From contig NZ_SJOO01000003.1 in assembly GCF_004331265.1 (NCBI RefSeq), positions 1-64,000 on the forward strand: DNA of 64,000 bases, given 5' to 3'. The first letter of the stretch is position 1. Every line of letters begins with the position of its first letter. Position numbers and translations under genes: made by a program. The notes below the pieces were generated by a model. That model saw nothing but the letters and a program-made list of their open reading frames with translations, was not told the DNA's origin and searched no databases. Positions 53,354-64,000 of the stretch are shown piece after piece. Source of the DNA: Enterobacter wuhouensis (GTDB taxonomy: Bacteria; Pseudomonadota; Gammaproteobacteria; Enterobacterales; Enterobacteriaceae).

Positions 53354-55099
53354 TTATTTTCTTGCCAGTTCCTGGTTAATCATCCAGAGCTCCCGGCGTT
53401 CTTCGCTGCTTAAGCCGTGCGTGCGCTCGCGAGCGATCAGCTCTTCCTGGCGCAACTCAAGCATCGAATCAAACATATGGTTGAGTGAGTCGGTGAACGT
53501 TTTTTCTGCGATATCCTTATCTGCTATATCGTCCCACATCGACAGTTTTTCAAGGGTAGCGGCCTCTTTTGTGCCGCGATAATGTTCTAAAAGTTGTCCG
53601 GTGGTCAGACCTGGCTGCGACAAACAAGTGTTGACCAGTTCTGAAAATAAGCCAAGTCCGGGCAATTTTTCGTGGTTCAAACCCGCCAGCGACGGCACCT
53701 GCGGAGCAAGTTCGGGGTTTTGGACCAGTAACCCTATCAGTATACGCATGGTTGTGCGTTTTAGCTGAGGCGCGGGGCGAACCGTGCCGTTTTCAGCCTG
53801 TTTTGGCATTAAACGTTCAAGCTGGCTGTCATCCAGAATGCCGAGCTTATTGCCTAACTCCTGACGCAGATAGATGCGCAGCGTTTCGCCGGGCACCTGA
53901 GTGATTAGCGGCAGCGCCAGCGTGCTGAGCTGCGCGCGCCCGTCAGGGGTACTCAAATCAACCCGCGGCATCAGGCTGTTAAACAGAAACGTGGAGAGCG
54001 GCTGTGCCTGCTCCATCCGCGCTTCAAACGCTGCCTTGCCCTCTTTACGCACCAGCGTATCCGGGTCTTCACCGTCGGGCAGAAACATAAAGCGCAGCTG
54101 ACGCCCGTCGGTCATGTACGGCAGCGCGGTTTCCAGCGCGCGCCAGGCGGCGTCGCGGCCTGCGCGGTCACCGTCGTAACAACAAATCACGTTGTTCGTG
54201 ACGCGGAACAGCAGCTGGATGTGATCCGCCGTGGTAGACGTCCCTAATGACGCTACCGCGTAGTTAATGTCGTACTGCGCCAGCGCAACGACGTCCATAT
54301 AGCCTTCGACGACCAGAAGACGCGGAGGTTCCGCATTATCCTGCTGCGCCTCATAAAGACCGTACAGCTGGCGGCCCTTATGGAAAATATCGGTTTCCGG
54401 GGAGTTGAGGTACTTCGGCATGCCGTCACCCAGCACGCGACCGCCAAAACCAATCACCCGGCCACGCTTGTCGCGGATCGGGAACATCACCCGTTCGCGG
54501 AAGCGGTCGTAGCTTCGTCCCTGGTCGTTGGTGACCAGCATGCCTGCATCGATGAGAGACTTACGATCTTCGCTATTGCCGCCAAAACGCTTTAACACGT
54601 TGTCCCAGCCGGGCGGGGCGTAACCAATAGCGAAACGCGCAATGACATCGTCGCTCAGTCCGCGCTTGTTCAGATACTGACGCGCAGGCTCAGCCGCAGA
54701 GTGCTTAAGAGACTGTTGATAAAACGAATTCAGGCCATCCAGCAGTTGATACAGCGTTTGCCGTTGATGACGCTCGATCTGACTTGGCCCGCTGCCGGCT
54801 TCATAGGGCACTTCAAGGTTATGCATCGCCGCCAGCTCTTCGACGGTTTCAACGAACTCGAGCTTGTCGTAGTTCATCAAAAAATCGACGGCATTACCGT
54901 GTGCGCCACAGCCGAAGCAGTGGTAGAACTGCTTTTCACCGTTTACGGTGAAAGAGGGGGTTTTTTCGTTATGGAACGGACAGCACGCATGGTAGTTCTT
55001 GCCCTGCTTTTTTAGCTTTACCCGCGCGTCGATGAGATCGACGATGTCGGTTCTGGCAAGCAGGTCATTGATGAAAACGCGTGGGATTCTTCCGGCCAT
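53354..55099 (-). CDS. dnaG: DNA primase DnaG
   Basis: This 581-aa protein is the same length as E. coli DnaG. The zinc-binding domain has CPFHNEKTPSFTVN with CFGCG (residues about 40-64), the RNA polymerase/TOPRIM core has LLVVEGYMDVVALAQY near 260-275, and the C-terminal domain binds DnaB helicase. It makes the RNA primers for replication. The start at 55099 (MAGRIPRVFI) matches E. coli. It follows the rpsU terminator. Confidence 0.98.
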   Translation of the reverse strand: MAGRIPRVFINDLLARTDIVDLIDARVKLKKQGKNYHACCPFHNEKTPSFTVNGEKQFYHCFGCGAHGNAVDFLMNYDKLEFVETVEELAAMHNLEVPYEAGSGPSQIERHQRQTLYQLLDGLNSFYQQSLKHSAAEPARQYLNKRGLSDDVIARFAIGYAPPGWDNVLKRFGGNSEDRKSLIDAGMLVTNDQGRSYDRFRERVMFPIRDKRGRVIGFGGRVLGDGMPKYLNSPETDIFHKGRQLYGLYEAQQDNAEPPRLLVVEGYMDVVALAQYDINYAVASLGTSTTADHIQLLFRVTNNVICCYDGDRAGRDAAWRALETALPYMTDGRQLRFMFLPDGEDPDTLVRKEGKAAFEARMEQAQPLSTFLFNSLMPRVDLSTPDGRAQLSTLALPLITQVPGETLRIYLRQELGNKLGILDDSQLERLMPKQAENGTVRPAPQLKRTTMRILIGLLVQNPELAPQVPSLAGLNHEKLPGLGLFSELVNTCLSQPGLTTGQLLEHYRGTKEAATLEKLSMWDDIADKDIAEKTFTDSLNHMFDSMLELRQEELIARERTHGLSSEERRELWMINQELARK

Positions 55100-55190
55100 A
55101 TGCCCCAAAATTTTAAGCGACTTATAAACGAAAACAAGCCGCGCATTCCTTCCGGAAGCACGGCCTTACGACTATTACTCTGTCTGTCAA

Positions 55191-55212
55191 TTGAGGGCTG
55201 AGGCCCTCAACC
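55191..55212 (-). terminator. Intra-operon terminator between rpsU and dnaG
   Basis: TTGAGGGC and GCCCTCAA with a 4-nt loop, 5 nt after rpsU. In E. coli a partial terminator at this place reduces dnaG relative to rpsU. Confidence 0.8.
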
Positions 55213-55214
55213 AA

Positions 55215-55469
<255 letters not shown>

Positions 55470-55666
55470 TCAACGCCAGCTTATTTCAAAATGGTGCGGA
55501 ATTTTACTGCAAATGCTGCTGCTTTGTAAAGCACCGATGCGATTTTGAAAGGGACTTTAATAAGGGTGAGGAGTATACACGAGCCTTCTTCCTGGGGCGA
55601 ACAAAGTTTTACATCAACCCGCCCAGGCTCTACACTGCGCGGTATTGAAACGAGGTAAATCAAGTC

Positions 55667-56680
55667 ATGCGTGTACTGGGTATTGAAACATCCTGCGATG
55701 AAACCGGCATCGCCATTTACGACGACGAAAAAGGGCTTCTGGCCAACCAGCTGTATAGTCAGGTGAAATTGCACGCTGACTACGGCGGCGTTGTGCCTGA
55801 ACTGGCCTCTCGTGACCACGTGCGTAAGACGGTTCCCCTGATTCAGGCGGCGCTGAAGGAAGCCGGATTAACGGCAAAAGAGATTGATGCAGTGGCGTAT
55901 ACCGCAGGCCCGGGCCTGGTCGGCGCGCTGCTGGTTGGCGCTACCGTTGGCCGCTCGCTGGCCTTCGCGTGGGATGTTCCGGCGATCCCGGTCCACCATA
56001 TGGAAGGGCATCTTCTGGCGCCGATGCTGGAAGACAATCCGCCTGAATTCCCGTTTGTCGCGCTGCTGGTCTCCGGCGGCCATACCCAGCTGATTAGCGT
56101 AACGGGCATTGGCAAGTACGAGCTGCTGGGCGAGTCCATCGACGACGCCGCCGGTGAAGCCTTCGACAAAACCGCCAAGCTGCTGGGGCTGGATTACCCG
56201 GGTGGCCCGATGCTGTCCAAAATGGCGTCGCAGGGAACGGAAGGGCGTTTTGTCTTCCCGCGTCCGATGACCGACCGTCCGGGGCTGGACTTCAGCTTCT
56301 CCGGGCTGAAAACCTTCGCGGCTAACACGATCCGCAATAACGACAACGACGAGCAGACCCGTGCCGATATCGCCCGCGCGTTTGAAGATGCGGTGGTGGA
56401 TACGCTGATGATCAAGTGCAAGCGCGCGCTGGATCAGACCGACTTTAAGCGTCTGGTGATGGCGGGCGGCGTGAGCGCCAACCGCACGCTGCGCGCGAAG
56501 CTCGCCGAGATGATGCAAAAGCGTCGCGGAGAGGTGTTCTATGCCCGTCCGGAATTTTGTACCGATAACGGCGCGATGATTGCCTACGCGGGTATGGTGC
56601 GCCTGAATGCGGGCGCAACGTCCGACCTGAGCGTGTCCGTGCGTCCGCGCTGGCCGCTGGCGGAACTGCCGGAGGCGTAA
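55667..56680 (+). CDS. tsaD: tRNA N6-threonylcarbamoyladenosine transferase TsaD
   Basis: This 337-aa protein has the length of E. coli TsaD (YgjD). It starts [20 protein letters not shown] and has the metal-binding motif HHMEGH (residues about 110-115). The ASKHA-fold ATP-binding segments [20 protein letters not shown] and [16 protein letters not shown] are intact. With TsaB, TsaE and TsaC it makes t6A37 in ANN-decoding tRNAs, including the neighbouring tRNA-Ile. Essential. Confidence 0.98.
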   Translation: MRVLGIETSCDETGIAIYDDEKGLLANQLYSQVKLHADYGGVVPELASRDHVRKTVPLIQAALKEAGLTAKEIDAVAYTAGPGLVGALLVGATVGRSLAFAWDVPAIPVHHMEGHLLAPMLEDNPPEFPFVALLVSGGHTQLISVTGIGKYELLGESIDDAAGEAFDKTAKLLGLDYPGGPMLSKMASQGTEGRFVFPRPMTDRPGLDFSFSGLKTFAANTIRNNDNDEQTRADIARAFEDAVVDTLMIKCKRALDQTDFKRLVMAGGVSANRTLRAKLAEMMQKRRGEVFYARPEFCTDNGAMIAYAGMVRLNAGATSDLSVSVRPRWPLAELPEA

Positions 56681-56681
56681 T

Positions 56682-56716
56682 CCCTCACCCTAACCCTCTC
56701 CCACAGGGAGAGGGGA
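56682..56716. repeat. CCCTCACCC/GGGAGAGGG repeat, copy 7
   Basis: CCCTCACCCTAACCCTCTCC followed by CACAGGGAGAGGGG, 2 nt after tsaD and before the ureG stop. Confidence 0.8.
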
Positions 56717-56724
56717 TCGTTTGA

Positions 56725-57342
56725 TTACACCCGCAGCATCCCTTTCGCTTCCAGAAACGCAATAATCGTCGCTAAGCCGTCACCCGCCTTCAGGTTGGTA
56801 AACGTCCACGGGCGCTCGCCGCGCATGCGGTTGGTATCGCGCTCCATCACCTCCAGCGACGCACCGACGTACGGCGCGAGATCGGTTTTATTGATCACCA
56901 GAAAATCGGATTTGGTGATCCCCGGCCCGCCCTTGCGCGGAATTTTTTCCCCTTCGGCCACGTCGATCACGTAAATAGTCAGATCCGCCAGCTCCGGGCT
57001 GAACGTTGCGCTCAGGTTGTCGCCGCCGCTTTCAACGAAGATCAGATCCAGATTGCCGAACTTCTCGCTTAACGCCTCCACCGCCGCCAGGTTCATTGAG
57101 GCGTCTTCGCGGATGGCGGTATGCGGGCATCCGCCGGTTTCCACGCCCACGATGCGCTCCGGCTCCAGCGCGCCCGCCTCGGTCAGGATGCGCTGATCCT
57201 CTTTGGTGTAGATATCGTTGGTCACCACCGCCAGATGGTAGGTGTCGCGCATCGCCTTGCAGAGCGCCTCCAGCAGCGCCGTTTTGCCCGATCCGACCGG
57301 GCCGCCCACGCCTACGCGCAGGGGATGTTTGTAATCAGCCAT
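56725..57342 (-). CDS. ureG: Urease accessory GTPase UreG
   Basis: This 205-aa SIMIBI-class GTPase has P-loop GGPVGSGKT (residues 14-22), the nickel-binding CPH motif in [15 protein letters not shown], and [10 protein letters not shown] for guanine recognition. GTP hydrolysis drives nickel delivery to urease in the UreDFG complex. It is the last gene of the ureDABCEJFG operon, 9 nt after ureF. Confidence 0.97.
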   Translation of the reverse strand: MADYKHPLRVGVGGPVGSGKTALLEALCKAMRDTYHLAVVTNDIYTKEDQRILTEAGALEPERIVGVETGGCPHTAIREDASMNLAAVEALSEKFGNLDLIFVESGGDNLSATFSPELADLTIYVIDVAEGEKIPRKGGPGITKSDFLVINKTDLAPYVGASLEVMERDTNRMRGERPWTFTNLKAGDGLATIIAFLEAKGMLRV

Positions 57343-57351
57343 GTTGACTCC

Positions 57352-58026
57352 TCAGGAACGGAATAGTCGTGAATATTGGGTTTCGTGGCGCGCGGAGGCG
57401 ATGGCCGAAAGCGGCGTCGCTGCCCCCAGCTCGTCGTCACTGCGTAAAAATGCCTGTTCAAAACCAGCGGCGTAGTGGTCGCTCAGTTCGATAATCAGCT
57501 GCTGCGCGGCCTGCTGCCCAAACGGCACCAGCTTGACGCCCGCCATCACCGCGCTCTCCATCCAGCTGTAGCCCAGGCTTAGCGCCAGCTCGCGCACGCT
57601 AATGCCCCAGCGCACGCCGAGCCACGCCATGCCGCAGAGCTGGCTCTGCATAAACAGCGGTAGCCACGCTGCCGGACAATCCGGCTCCCAGCTTTTGATG
57701 AGGCGCGTAAAGGCCGCGCCGCGGTTGCGCTCCTCTTCGCGCAGCTCGCGCGTTTCCCGGCAGGCGAGAAGGTATGCCGTCCAATGTTTTGCCATCGCCA
57801 GATCCTGCTGCTCGCAGGCCTGGAACAGCCGGGTAAACAGCGGAAGGTCGACGCAGAAAAAGCTCTGCTCCATCTGCTGGATCTGCCAGCGTTTAAAGGC
57901 CTCGGCGTCCGTGACCCAGCCTGCCTCAACGGCCCACTCCAGCCCCTGCGACCAGGTAAACGACCCGACCGGCAGGCTGCTGCTGGAGAGCTGCATCAGG
58001 CGCAGCCTCTGGCGGGCGTGCTCCAT
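57352..58026 (-). CDS. ureF: Urease accessory protein UreF
   Basis: This 224-aa all-helical protein ([20 protein letters not shown]) acts as scaffold and GTPase-activating or gating protein between UreD and UreG. Its ATG overlaps the ureJ stop by 1 nt (TGATG), so translation is coupled. Confidence 0.95.
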   Translation of the reverse strand: MEHARQRLRLMQLSSSSLPVGSFTWSQGLEWAVEAGWVTDAEAFKRWQIQQMEQSFFCVDLPLFTRLFQACEQQDLAMAKHWTAYLLACRETRELREEERNRGAAFTRLIKSWEPDCPAAWLPLFMQSQLCGMAWLGVRWGISVRELALSLGYSWMESAVMAGVKLVPFGQQAAQQLIIELSDHYAAGFEQAFLRSDDELGAATPLSAIASARHETQYSRLFRS

Positions 58027-58565
58027 CAGCTCATCAGCGCCAGCAGGGCGGAGACGATCAGCCCGCCGCCGAAGGTTTTACGCAGGCCGTCGTGACGGCG
58101 CAGCAGCAGCCCTGCGGCAAAGCTGGCGCACAGCACCGTGGCGCTGGCGAGCATAAAGCCGCTGGTGAACAGCCAGAAGCTGTGGCCGGACATCTCCACG
58201 CCGTGCGCCCAGCCGTGGAACATCGCCAGGGCAGGCACCGCCAGCAGCAGGCGGTTTTCAGTTTTAAACATCATTACGCCGGATACCGCCAGCGAGGCGA
58301 TAATCAGCATCTCCATGCCGCTAAAGCCGCCGAGCAGGCTGCCCGCAATCGCGCCGACAAGCATCATGCCGAGGGTGGCAAACGGCAGCAGAAGCCTGCG
58401 ACCGCTCAGGGCAGAGAGCACGCCCGCGCCGGTCAGCATCAGCAGGTGATCGAGCCCGGTCAGCGGATGGAGAAAACCGGCCTGAAAGCTGTCGGTGCCG
58501 TGGCCGGGATGGGCGAGCGCCGGAACGGAAAAGGCCAGAAGCAGCAGAGGTAAATACTTACGCAT
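58026..58565 (-). CDS. ureJ: HupE/UreJ-family nickel permease
   Basis: This 179-aa membrane protein has an N-terminal hydrophobic segment ([20 protein letters not shown]), the HPG/HP-rich metal motif [20 protein letters not shown], and about six helices. HupE/UreJ proteins move nickel into the cell or periplasm. It lies between ureE and ureF and so is part of the urease operon. Klebsiella lacks this gene in its ure operon. Confidence 0.92.
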   Translation of the reverse strand: MRKYLPLLLLAFSVPALAHPGHGTDSFQAGFLHPLTGLDHLLMLTGAGVLSALSGRRLLLPFATLGMMLVGAIAGSLLGGFSGMEMLIIASLAVSGVMMFKTENRLLLAVPALAMFHGWAHGVEMSGHSFWLFTSGFMLASATVLCASFAAGLLLRRHDGLRKTFGGGLIVSALLALMS

Positions 58566-58574
58566 GATTGATCC

Positions 58575-59039
58575 TTAATGTGAATGAGCGTGAGAGTGGC
58601 TGTGGGCATCGCTGGTATAAGCGCCCGCTTCCGGTTCAAACGGCAGGCTGGCGTAGGCCACCTCCAGCCCGAACTGGCGCAGCATGTCGTCAAGAACGTG
58701 GTCGTGGTGATAGCGCAGCTCGCCGGGCATGATCTGCAGCGGCACGTGGCGGTTGCCCAGGTGGTAGCAGGCGCGGGCGAGCAGGAACGGATCGGCGCAG
58801 CGCACTACGGATACGGACTCCGGGGCGGCGAGCACTTCGATCACCTCGCTGCCGTCGTCGGTGGTCAGCAGGTCGCCCCCGCGCAGCAGCAGGCCGCGCG
58901 GCAGCATCAGCCCGGCTTCGCGACCGTCGTTCAGCGATACGCGGGCGCGGCTTTTCACCCGTACGTCAATCGGCAGCGTGACGCTGGCGGTGACGGGGTG
59001 GGCATGGTCCAGGCGTTGGGTTAAATAGATCATTATCAC
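58575..59039 (-). CDS. ureE: Urease nickel metallochaperone UreE
   Basis: This 154-aa protein has the peptide-binding N-terminal domain and a ferredoxin-like metal domain (ACYHLGNRHVPLQIMPGELR, with the conserved His). The C-terminal tail HSHSHAHSH is a short histidine-rich nickel reserve. It follows ureC by 3 nt. Confidence 0.95.
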   Translation of the reverse strand: MIMIYLTQRLDHAHPVTASVTLPIDVRVKSRARVSLNDGREAGLMLPRGLLLRGGDLLTTDDGSEVIEVLAAPESVSVVRCADPFLLARACYHLGNRHVPLQIMPGELRYHHDHVLDDMLRQFGLEVAYASLPFEPEAGAYTSDAHSHSHAHSH

Positions 59040-59042
59040 TCC

Positions 59043-60738
<1,696 letters not shown>

Positions 60739-60746
<8 letters not shown>

Positions 60747-61056
60747 GTTTCACCTCTCCCATTACGTCACCGCGAAAGCCGAAAATGCGCTGCGCGCCCG
60801 CGATCTGAACCAGCGTCACCTCGCGCTTCTGGCCGGGCTCAAAGCGCACGGCTGTGCCCGCCGGGATGTTCAGGCGGTAGCCCTTGGTGGCTTCCCGATC
60901 GAACTTCAGCGCCGGATTGACCTCGTAAAAGTGGTAGTGCGATCCAACCTGGATCGGCCTGTCGCCGTGGTTTTCGACGATCGCGATTTGGGTTTCTCGC
61001 CCGACGTTGAGAGCAATAGTGCCGGGCTGGATCTGGTATTCGCCTGGGATCATCAT
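60739..61056 (-). CDS. ureB: Urease beta subunit UreB
   Basis: This 105-aa protein ([20 protein letters not shown]) is the small structural subunit, with conserved [17 protein letters not shown]. It forms the (UreABC)3 trimer. It lies 7 nt after ureA and overlaps ureC. Confidence 0.97.
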
Positions 61057-61063
61057 GCGCTCC

Positions 61064-61366
61064 TTAGACGATAGGGTTGTGGACGGTGACGAGCTTGGAG
61101 CCGTCCGGGAAGGTGGCTTCGACCTGAATATCCGGGATCATCTCCGGCACGCCCTCCATCACCTGATCGCGCCTCAGGACGTGGCGGCCTGCCTCCATCA
61201 GCGAGGCAACGGTTTCGCCATCGCGCGCGCCTTCCATGATGAAGGCGCTGATCAGCGCGACCGATTCCGGGTAGTTGAGCTTTACCCCGCGCGCAAGGCG
61301 GCGCTCGGCAACCAGCGCGGCGGTGAACAGCAACAGCTTGTCTTTTTCTCTGGGGGTCAGTTCCAT
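61064..61366 (-). CDS. ureA: Urease gamma subunit UreA
   Basis: This 100-aa protein ([20 protein letters not shown]) is the gamma subunit, with family signature [20 protein letters not shown] and C-terminal VTVHNPIV. It starts 10 nt after ureD. Confidence 0.97.
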   Translation of the reverse strand: MELTPREKDKLLLFTAALVAERRLARGVKLNYPESVALISAFIMEGARDGETVASLMEAGRHVLRRDQVMEGVPEMIPDIQVEATFPDGSKLVTVHNPIV

Positions 61367-61376
61367 AACGTTTCTC

Positions 61377-62204
61377 TTATGTCTGCCAGATGCGGGGTGA
61401 ACAGGCGGCTTTGGTGGTTAAAAGGGGGCGAAGCGACTGCCAGATCTCGCGCATCGCCCGCTGGCAAATCAGGTTATCGTGGGAGAGAAAGCGCACCGAC
61501 AGCAGGCCATCGGTGAGCGTTGCCCCCGCATAATTTTCCAGCGGGGCGAGCCGTTCGCGCACCGCGTCGAGATGTTCTTCCCGGGCAGGATAAAACAGCA
61601 GGGTGCCGATCCACGGATGCCCGGCGACGGGCGTAAGATCGCCATCGCTGAGGTGCTGGCGTTCAATCAGGCGCGGTTCATCATCCACCCACACCTCAAG
61701 GCGGCTTTCCAGCGTGCCGTGGCTGAAGGTTTCGTTAATCACCGGGCGGCCCAGGCAGTAAAGCTCCCAGGCCAGCAGCGTGCTGGAGGCCTTAAGATGA
61801 AAGACGGAGCGCAGCATCGCGTTTGCACCGGGAAAGATAATGGTGTCCTGCGGCAGCCACTCCAGCGTGGCGTTTTCCTCAAGGTAAAAATGCTGGCTCA
61901 GACGCGCCTGCGGGCCGCTGCTGCGATAGAACTTGCTGGCGCCGGGCATGGTGATAAGCGCGTGGCTTTTGGCGTCCAGCCGAACGGAAATGTCCAGCGT
62001 ATCGCCGCCCACAATCCCGCCGGGCGGGTGCAGCAGGTAGAGGTGGCAGGTTTCCCCTTCGGGATAAAACGGACGCTGGACGGTAAGCGGCCCGACGTGG
62101 TGGGCGGAGTGCAGGAGGGTTTTCTCAGGGGTATGACAAAACTGGAGGGCAAGCGATGCCTGCCAGCCTTTATACGTATTATCAGTGACCTGAGTTGCTA
62201 ACAT
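61377..62204 (-). CDS. ureD: Urease accessory protein UreD
   Basis: This 275-aa protein has the conserved [14 protein letters not shown] motif (residues about 59-72) and [13 protein letters not shown]. It binds apo-urease and, with UreF/UreG, channels nickel into the active site. First gene of the operon. I see no ureR-type regulator gene nearby. Confidence 0.95.
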   Translation of the reverse strand: MLATQVTDNTYKGWQASLALQFCHTPEKTLLHSAHHVGPLTVQRPFYPEGETCHLYLLHPPGGIVGGDTLDISVRLDAKSHALITMPGASKFYRSSGPQARLSQHFYLEENATLEWLPQDTIIFPGANAMLRSVFHLKASSTLLAWELYCLGRPVINETFSHGTLESRLEVWVDDEPRLIERQHLSDGDLTPVAGHPWIGTLLFYPAREEHLDAVRERLAPLENYAGATLTDGLLSVRFLSHDNLICQRAMREIWQSLRPLLTTKAACSPRIWQT

Positions 62205-62309
62205 GCTGCATCCATTTCCACACCATCGGGATACTTTTCAGTATGCCCTGGCGGAAATGAAGGCTGTCATATGAGTCGCTTATGGATAAAAAACGGCTGA
62301 TGTGATTTT

Positions 62310-62388
62310 CGCCCGGCGGCGCTACGCTTGCACGGGCCTACAGGGTAATGTGCAGTGTAGGCCGGGTAAGCGCAGCGCCACCCGGCAG
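62310..62388. repeat. BIME-like REP pair between ureD and the MFS gene
   Basis: GCCCGGCGGCGCTACGCTT and, inverted, TAGGCCGGGTAAGCGC with GCGCCACCCGGCA, separated by CAGGGTAATGTGCAGTG. Confidence 0.85.
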
Positions 62389-62394
62389 GAAAGG

Positions 62395-63861
62395 CTAGCG
62401 ATAATCCTCCGCATCCACATCATACCCGGACGGCTCCCAGCGGATCGCCAGCAGCGACGCCAGGCCGATAAACGGCGCCAGCGCAATCACCCAGAACACG
62501 GCGGTATCCAGCGAGGCGACCAGCAGCGGGAACAGGAACAGCGACAGCGTCGAGCTGCTGCGCATCAGCGTCTGGTTGAGGCCCACGCCCACGCCGCGCA
62601 GCGAGGTCGGGTAGCTCAATGAAGCAAACGTCATGGTATGCGCGCCCGGCCCGAAGCCCTGACCGAACAGGAACAGCGCCAGCATCGCCACGGCGACTAC
62701 GCCCTCCGCCGCGCCTTCCGGTCGGCCAATCAGCGCCAGCCCGAGCAGCGCCACAAGCTGGCAGGCATAGCCCGCGAGCGACATCCGCCACGCGCCGAAG
62801 CGCGGCACGTAGCGTACCGCCAGCAGTCCGCCGACGAAGGCAAACAGCAGGTTAAGCACCAGCGAAATGAGTATGGTGGTGAGCATCGACTGCACGAAGA
62901 AGCTGGAGATAATCACCGGCAGGCCAAAGGCCACGGCGTTGTAGGCGAACGAGGAGACGACGGACAGCAGCGTGGCGAGCGTGGTGCGCCGCAGATAGAT
63001 GCCGCGGAACAGGTTGAGGTAGTTCGACCATTTTGCCTTGTTAACCACCGGCGCGGGCTGGGCAAGCGCATCCTGCGGCACGTGGGCGTTGATATTGTAC
63101 GACTGGCGAAGGATGGATGCGGCCTCCTTCAGGTTGCCCTGATTGGCCGCCCAGACCGGGGACTCGCTCATGTAACGGCTGCGAATGGCGATGATCGCCA
63201 GCGCGGGCACCGCGCCAAAGCCGAGGATGATGCGCCAGAGCCAGTCGCTGTGGCTTTCAGGCAGTACGGCGTAGAAGAAGAGAACCAGTAAGTAGGAAAT
63301 ACTGATGGCCGCATACCAGGTAGGGCACCACATCGCGACGCTGGAGGCCTTATTCCCCGGGCCTTTCAGTTTGGCGAACTCGCTCAGAAAGGCCATCGCC
63401 ACGGGAAGGTCGATCCCCACGCCGAGCCCCATGACAAAGCGCGCGCCTGCCAGCACATATTCGTTCGGGGCCAGCGCACAGGCGATAGCGGCGACGACAA
63501 AGAACACCATGTCGGCCATAAACACGCGGTAGCGCCCGATTTTATCCGTGAGATAGCCGCCGAGCAGCGCCCCGACGATGGCACCAAAGGTAATGGCCGA
63601 CGCCACCATCCCTGTGCCAGCAGGGGTTAAATTGAATTCGCGGGTAATGTCCTTGATGCCAAACGCCAGCGCGCCGAGATCGTAGGCGTCGAGAAAAATA
63701 CCGCCCAGCGCGATACCCACCACGATACGGGCGTTGGCCCGGCCCTGAGAACCGTCGTTAACCAGACGTGAAACGTCCGATGCGCTGCGCACCCACCTTA
63801 TGTCGCCATCCGGGGTGCTTCCTGCCGTTGAAAGGGGAGTTGTATCTGTGATTTCTGCCAT
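62395..63861 (-). CDS. MFS transporter of the metabolite:H+ symporter type
   Basis: This 488-aa permease has 12 predicted helices and an N-terminal cytosolic extension of about 45 residues. The MFS motif GGYLTDKIGRYRVF follows helix 2, and RFVMGLGVGIDLPVAMAFLS is close to sugar- and aromatic-acid porters. The second-half motif is degenerate (GAHTMTFASLSYPTSLRGVG). Substrate cannot be assigned from sequence. It is a single gene between the urease operon and plsY. Confidence 0.85.
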   Translation of the reverse strand: MAEITDTTPLSTAGSTPDGDIRWVRSASDVSRLVNDGSQGRANARIVVGIALGGIFLDAYDLGALAFGIKDITREFNLTPAGTGMVASAITFGAIVGALLGGYLTDKIGRYRVFMADMVFFVVAAIACALAPNEYVLAGARFVMGLGVGIDLPVAMAFLSEFAKLKGPGNKASSVAMWCPTWYAAISISYLLVLFFYAVLPESHSDWLWRIILGFGAVPALAIIAIRSRYMSESPVWAANQGNLKEAASILRQSYNINAHVPQDALAQPAPVVNKAKWSNYLNLFRGIYLRRTTLATLLSVVSSFAYNAVAFGLPVIISSFFVQSMLTTILISLVLNLLFAFVGGLLAVRYVPRFGAWRMSLAGYACQLVALLGLALIGRPEGAAEGVVAVAMLALFLFGQGFGPGAHTMTFASLSYPTSLRGVGVGLNQTLMRSSSTLSLFLFPLLVASLDTAVFWVIALAPFIGLASLLAIRWEPSGYDVDAEDYR

Positions 63862-63954
63862 TTTTCTTTTTGTGTGGTTGTGTTGTGTCTCTAACAGTTA
63901 CCACAGGCAGAAGGTGACCAAAATCACATTTGGTTATAAGGCATAACGAACGGT

Positions 63955-64000
63955 TTATTTAGCGTCTTTCTTTTTACGCTTGAGCTTCGTCCAGATCTTC
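63955..64000 (-). CDS. plsY: Glycerol-3-phosphate acyltransferase PlsY (C-terminal end only)
   Basis: The last 14 codons read KIWTKLKRKKKDAK and stop. This matches the basic C-terminal tail of E. coli PlsY (KIWTKFKRKREK...). In E. coli plsY is in the same neighbourhood, on the far side of ttd. PlsY is an inner-membrane enzyme using acyl-phosphate to make lysophosphatidate. Only the tail is in the window, so the call rests on a short match and on gene order. Confidence 0.65.
   Translation of the reverse strand, partial: KIWTKLKRKKKDAK

Noticed and set aside
62231..62244. ATAC-N6-GTAT dyad before ureD as a NAC box
   Set aside because: The spacing is one base short of the ATA-N6-TNGTAT consensus on both strands, so it cannot be supported.

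Overview
The window is chromosomal DNA from an Enterobacteriaceae genome of the Enterobacter group (Enterobacter, or close relatives such as Lelliottia or Leclercia). Almost every protein reads as an orthologue of an Escherichia coli K-12 gene, and the backbone order matches the E. coli 66-70 min region: cyuPA, yhaKJH, yqjGFKEDC, mzrA-yqjA, exuR/exuT, uxaCA, sstT, alx, ygjR, ygjP, rlmG, fadH, patA, aer, yqjI/yqjH, ileX, mug, rpoD-dnaG-rpsU, tsaD and plsY. The genus is inferred from GC-rich coding sequence, a urease operon with ureJ, a complete lsr operon and two families of palindromic repeats. The exact species cannot be read from this.

Layout. 1-1627 is the 5' part of a type VI secretion vgrG running off the left edge, followed by a small Spy/CpxP-like periplasmic protein. 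2.5-12 kb holds cysteine/serine uptake and breakdown (cyuPA), a pirin, YhaJ, and the yqj envelope/stress genes. 12-18 kb is the galacturonate module (exuR, exuT, uxaC, uxaA) with visible ExuR-like and CRP-like sites. 18-25.5 kb holds sstT, alx under a yybP-ykoY riboswitch, ygjR, ygjP, rlmG and fadH. 25.7-36.6 kb, where E. coli has ebg and ygj genes, carries the complete autoinducer-2 locus (lsrK, lsrR, lsrACDBFG) and a three-gene module of unknown purpose (DapA-like lyase, stand-alone B3/B4-domain protein, XRE-cupin regulator). 36.6-44.3 kb has patA with sigma-54/NtrC signals, aer and an orphan chemoreceptor with flagellar (FliA) promoters, the yqjI/yqjH metal-response pair, and a coiled-coil protein with a J-domain HPD motif.

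44.56-47.46 kb is the clearest foreign DNA: a compact AT-rich insertion at the 3' end of tRNA-Ile(CAU) (ileX). It holds a shortened P2-type integrase and a 600-aa KAP-like P-loop ATPase, flanked by a degenerate copy of the tRNA 3' half and a 15-bp direct repeat near each end. It is the best candidate for an undescribed system, possibly phage defence, but the function is not shown by sequence.

47.6-56.7 kb returns to backbone (mug, rpoD-dnaG-rpsU, tsaD), interrupted by a Fur-boxed yncE-like/TonB-receptor operon between mug and rpoD. 56.7-62.2 kb is the urease operon ureDABCEJFG at the position of ttd in E. coli, followed by an MFS transporter and the last codons of plsY.

The non-coding DNA is rich in two repeat families: REP-like units (GCCCGGTGGCGC...GCGCCACCGGGC) and a CCCTCACCC...CTCTCCC/GGGAGAGGG palindrome. 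Copies lie at many gene ends, and one has extended the lsrK reading frame.
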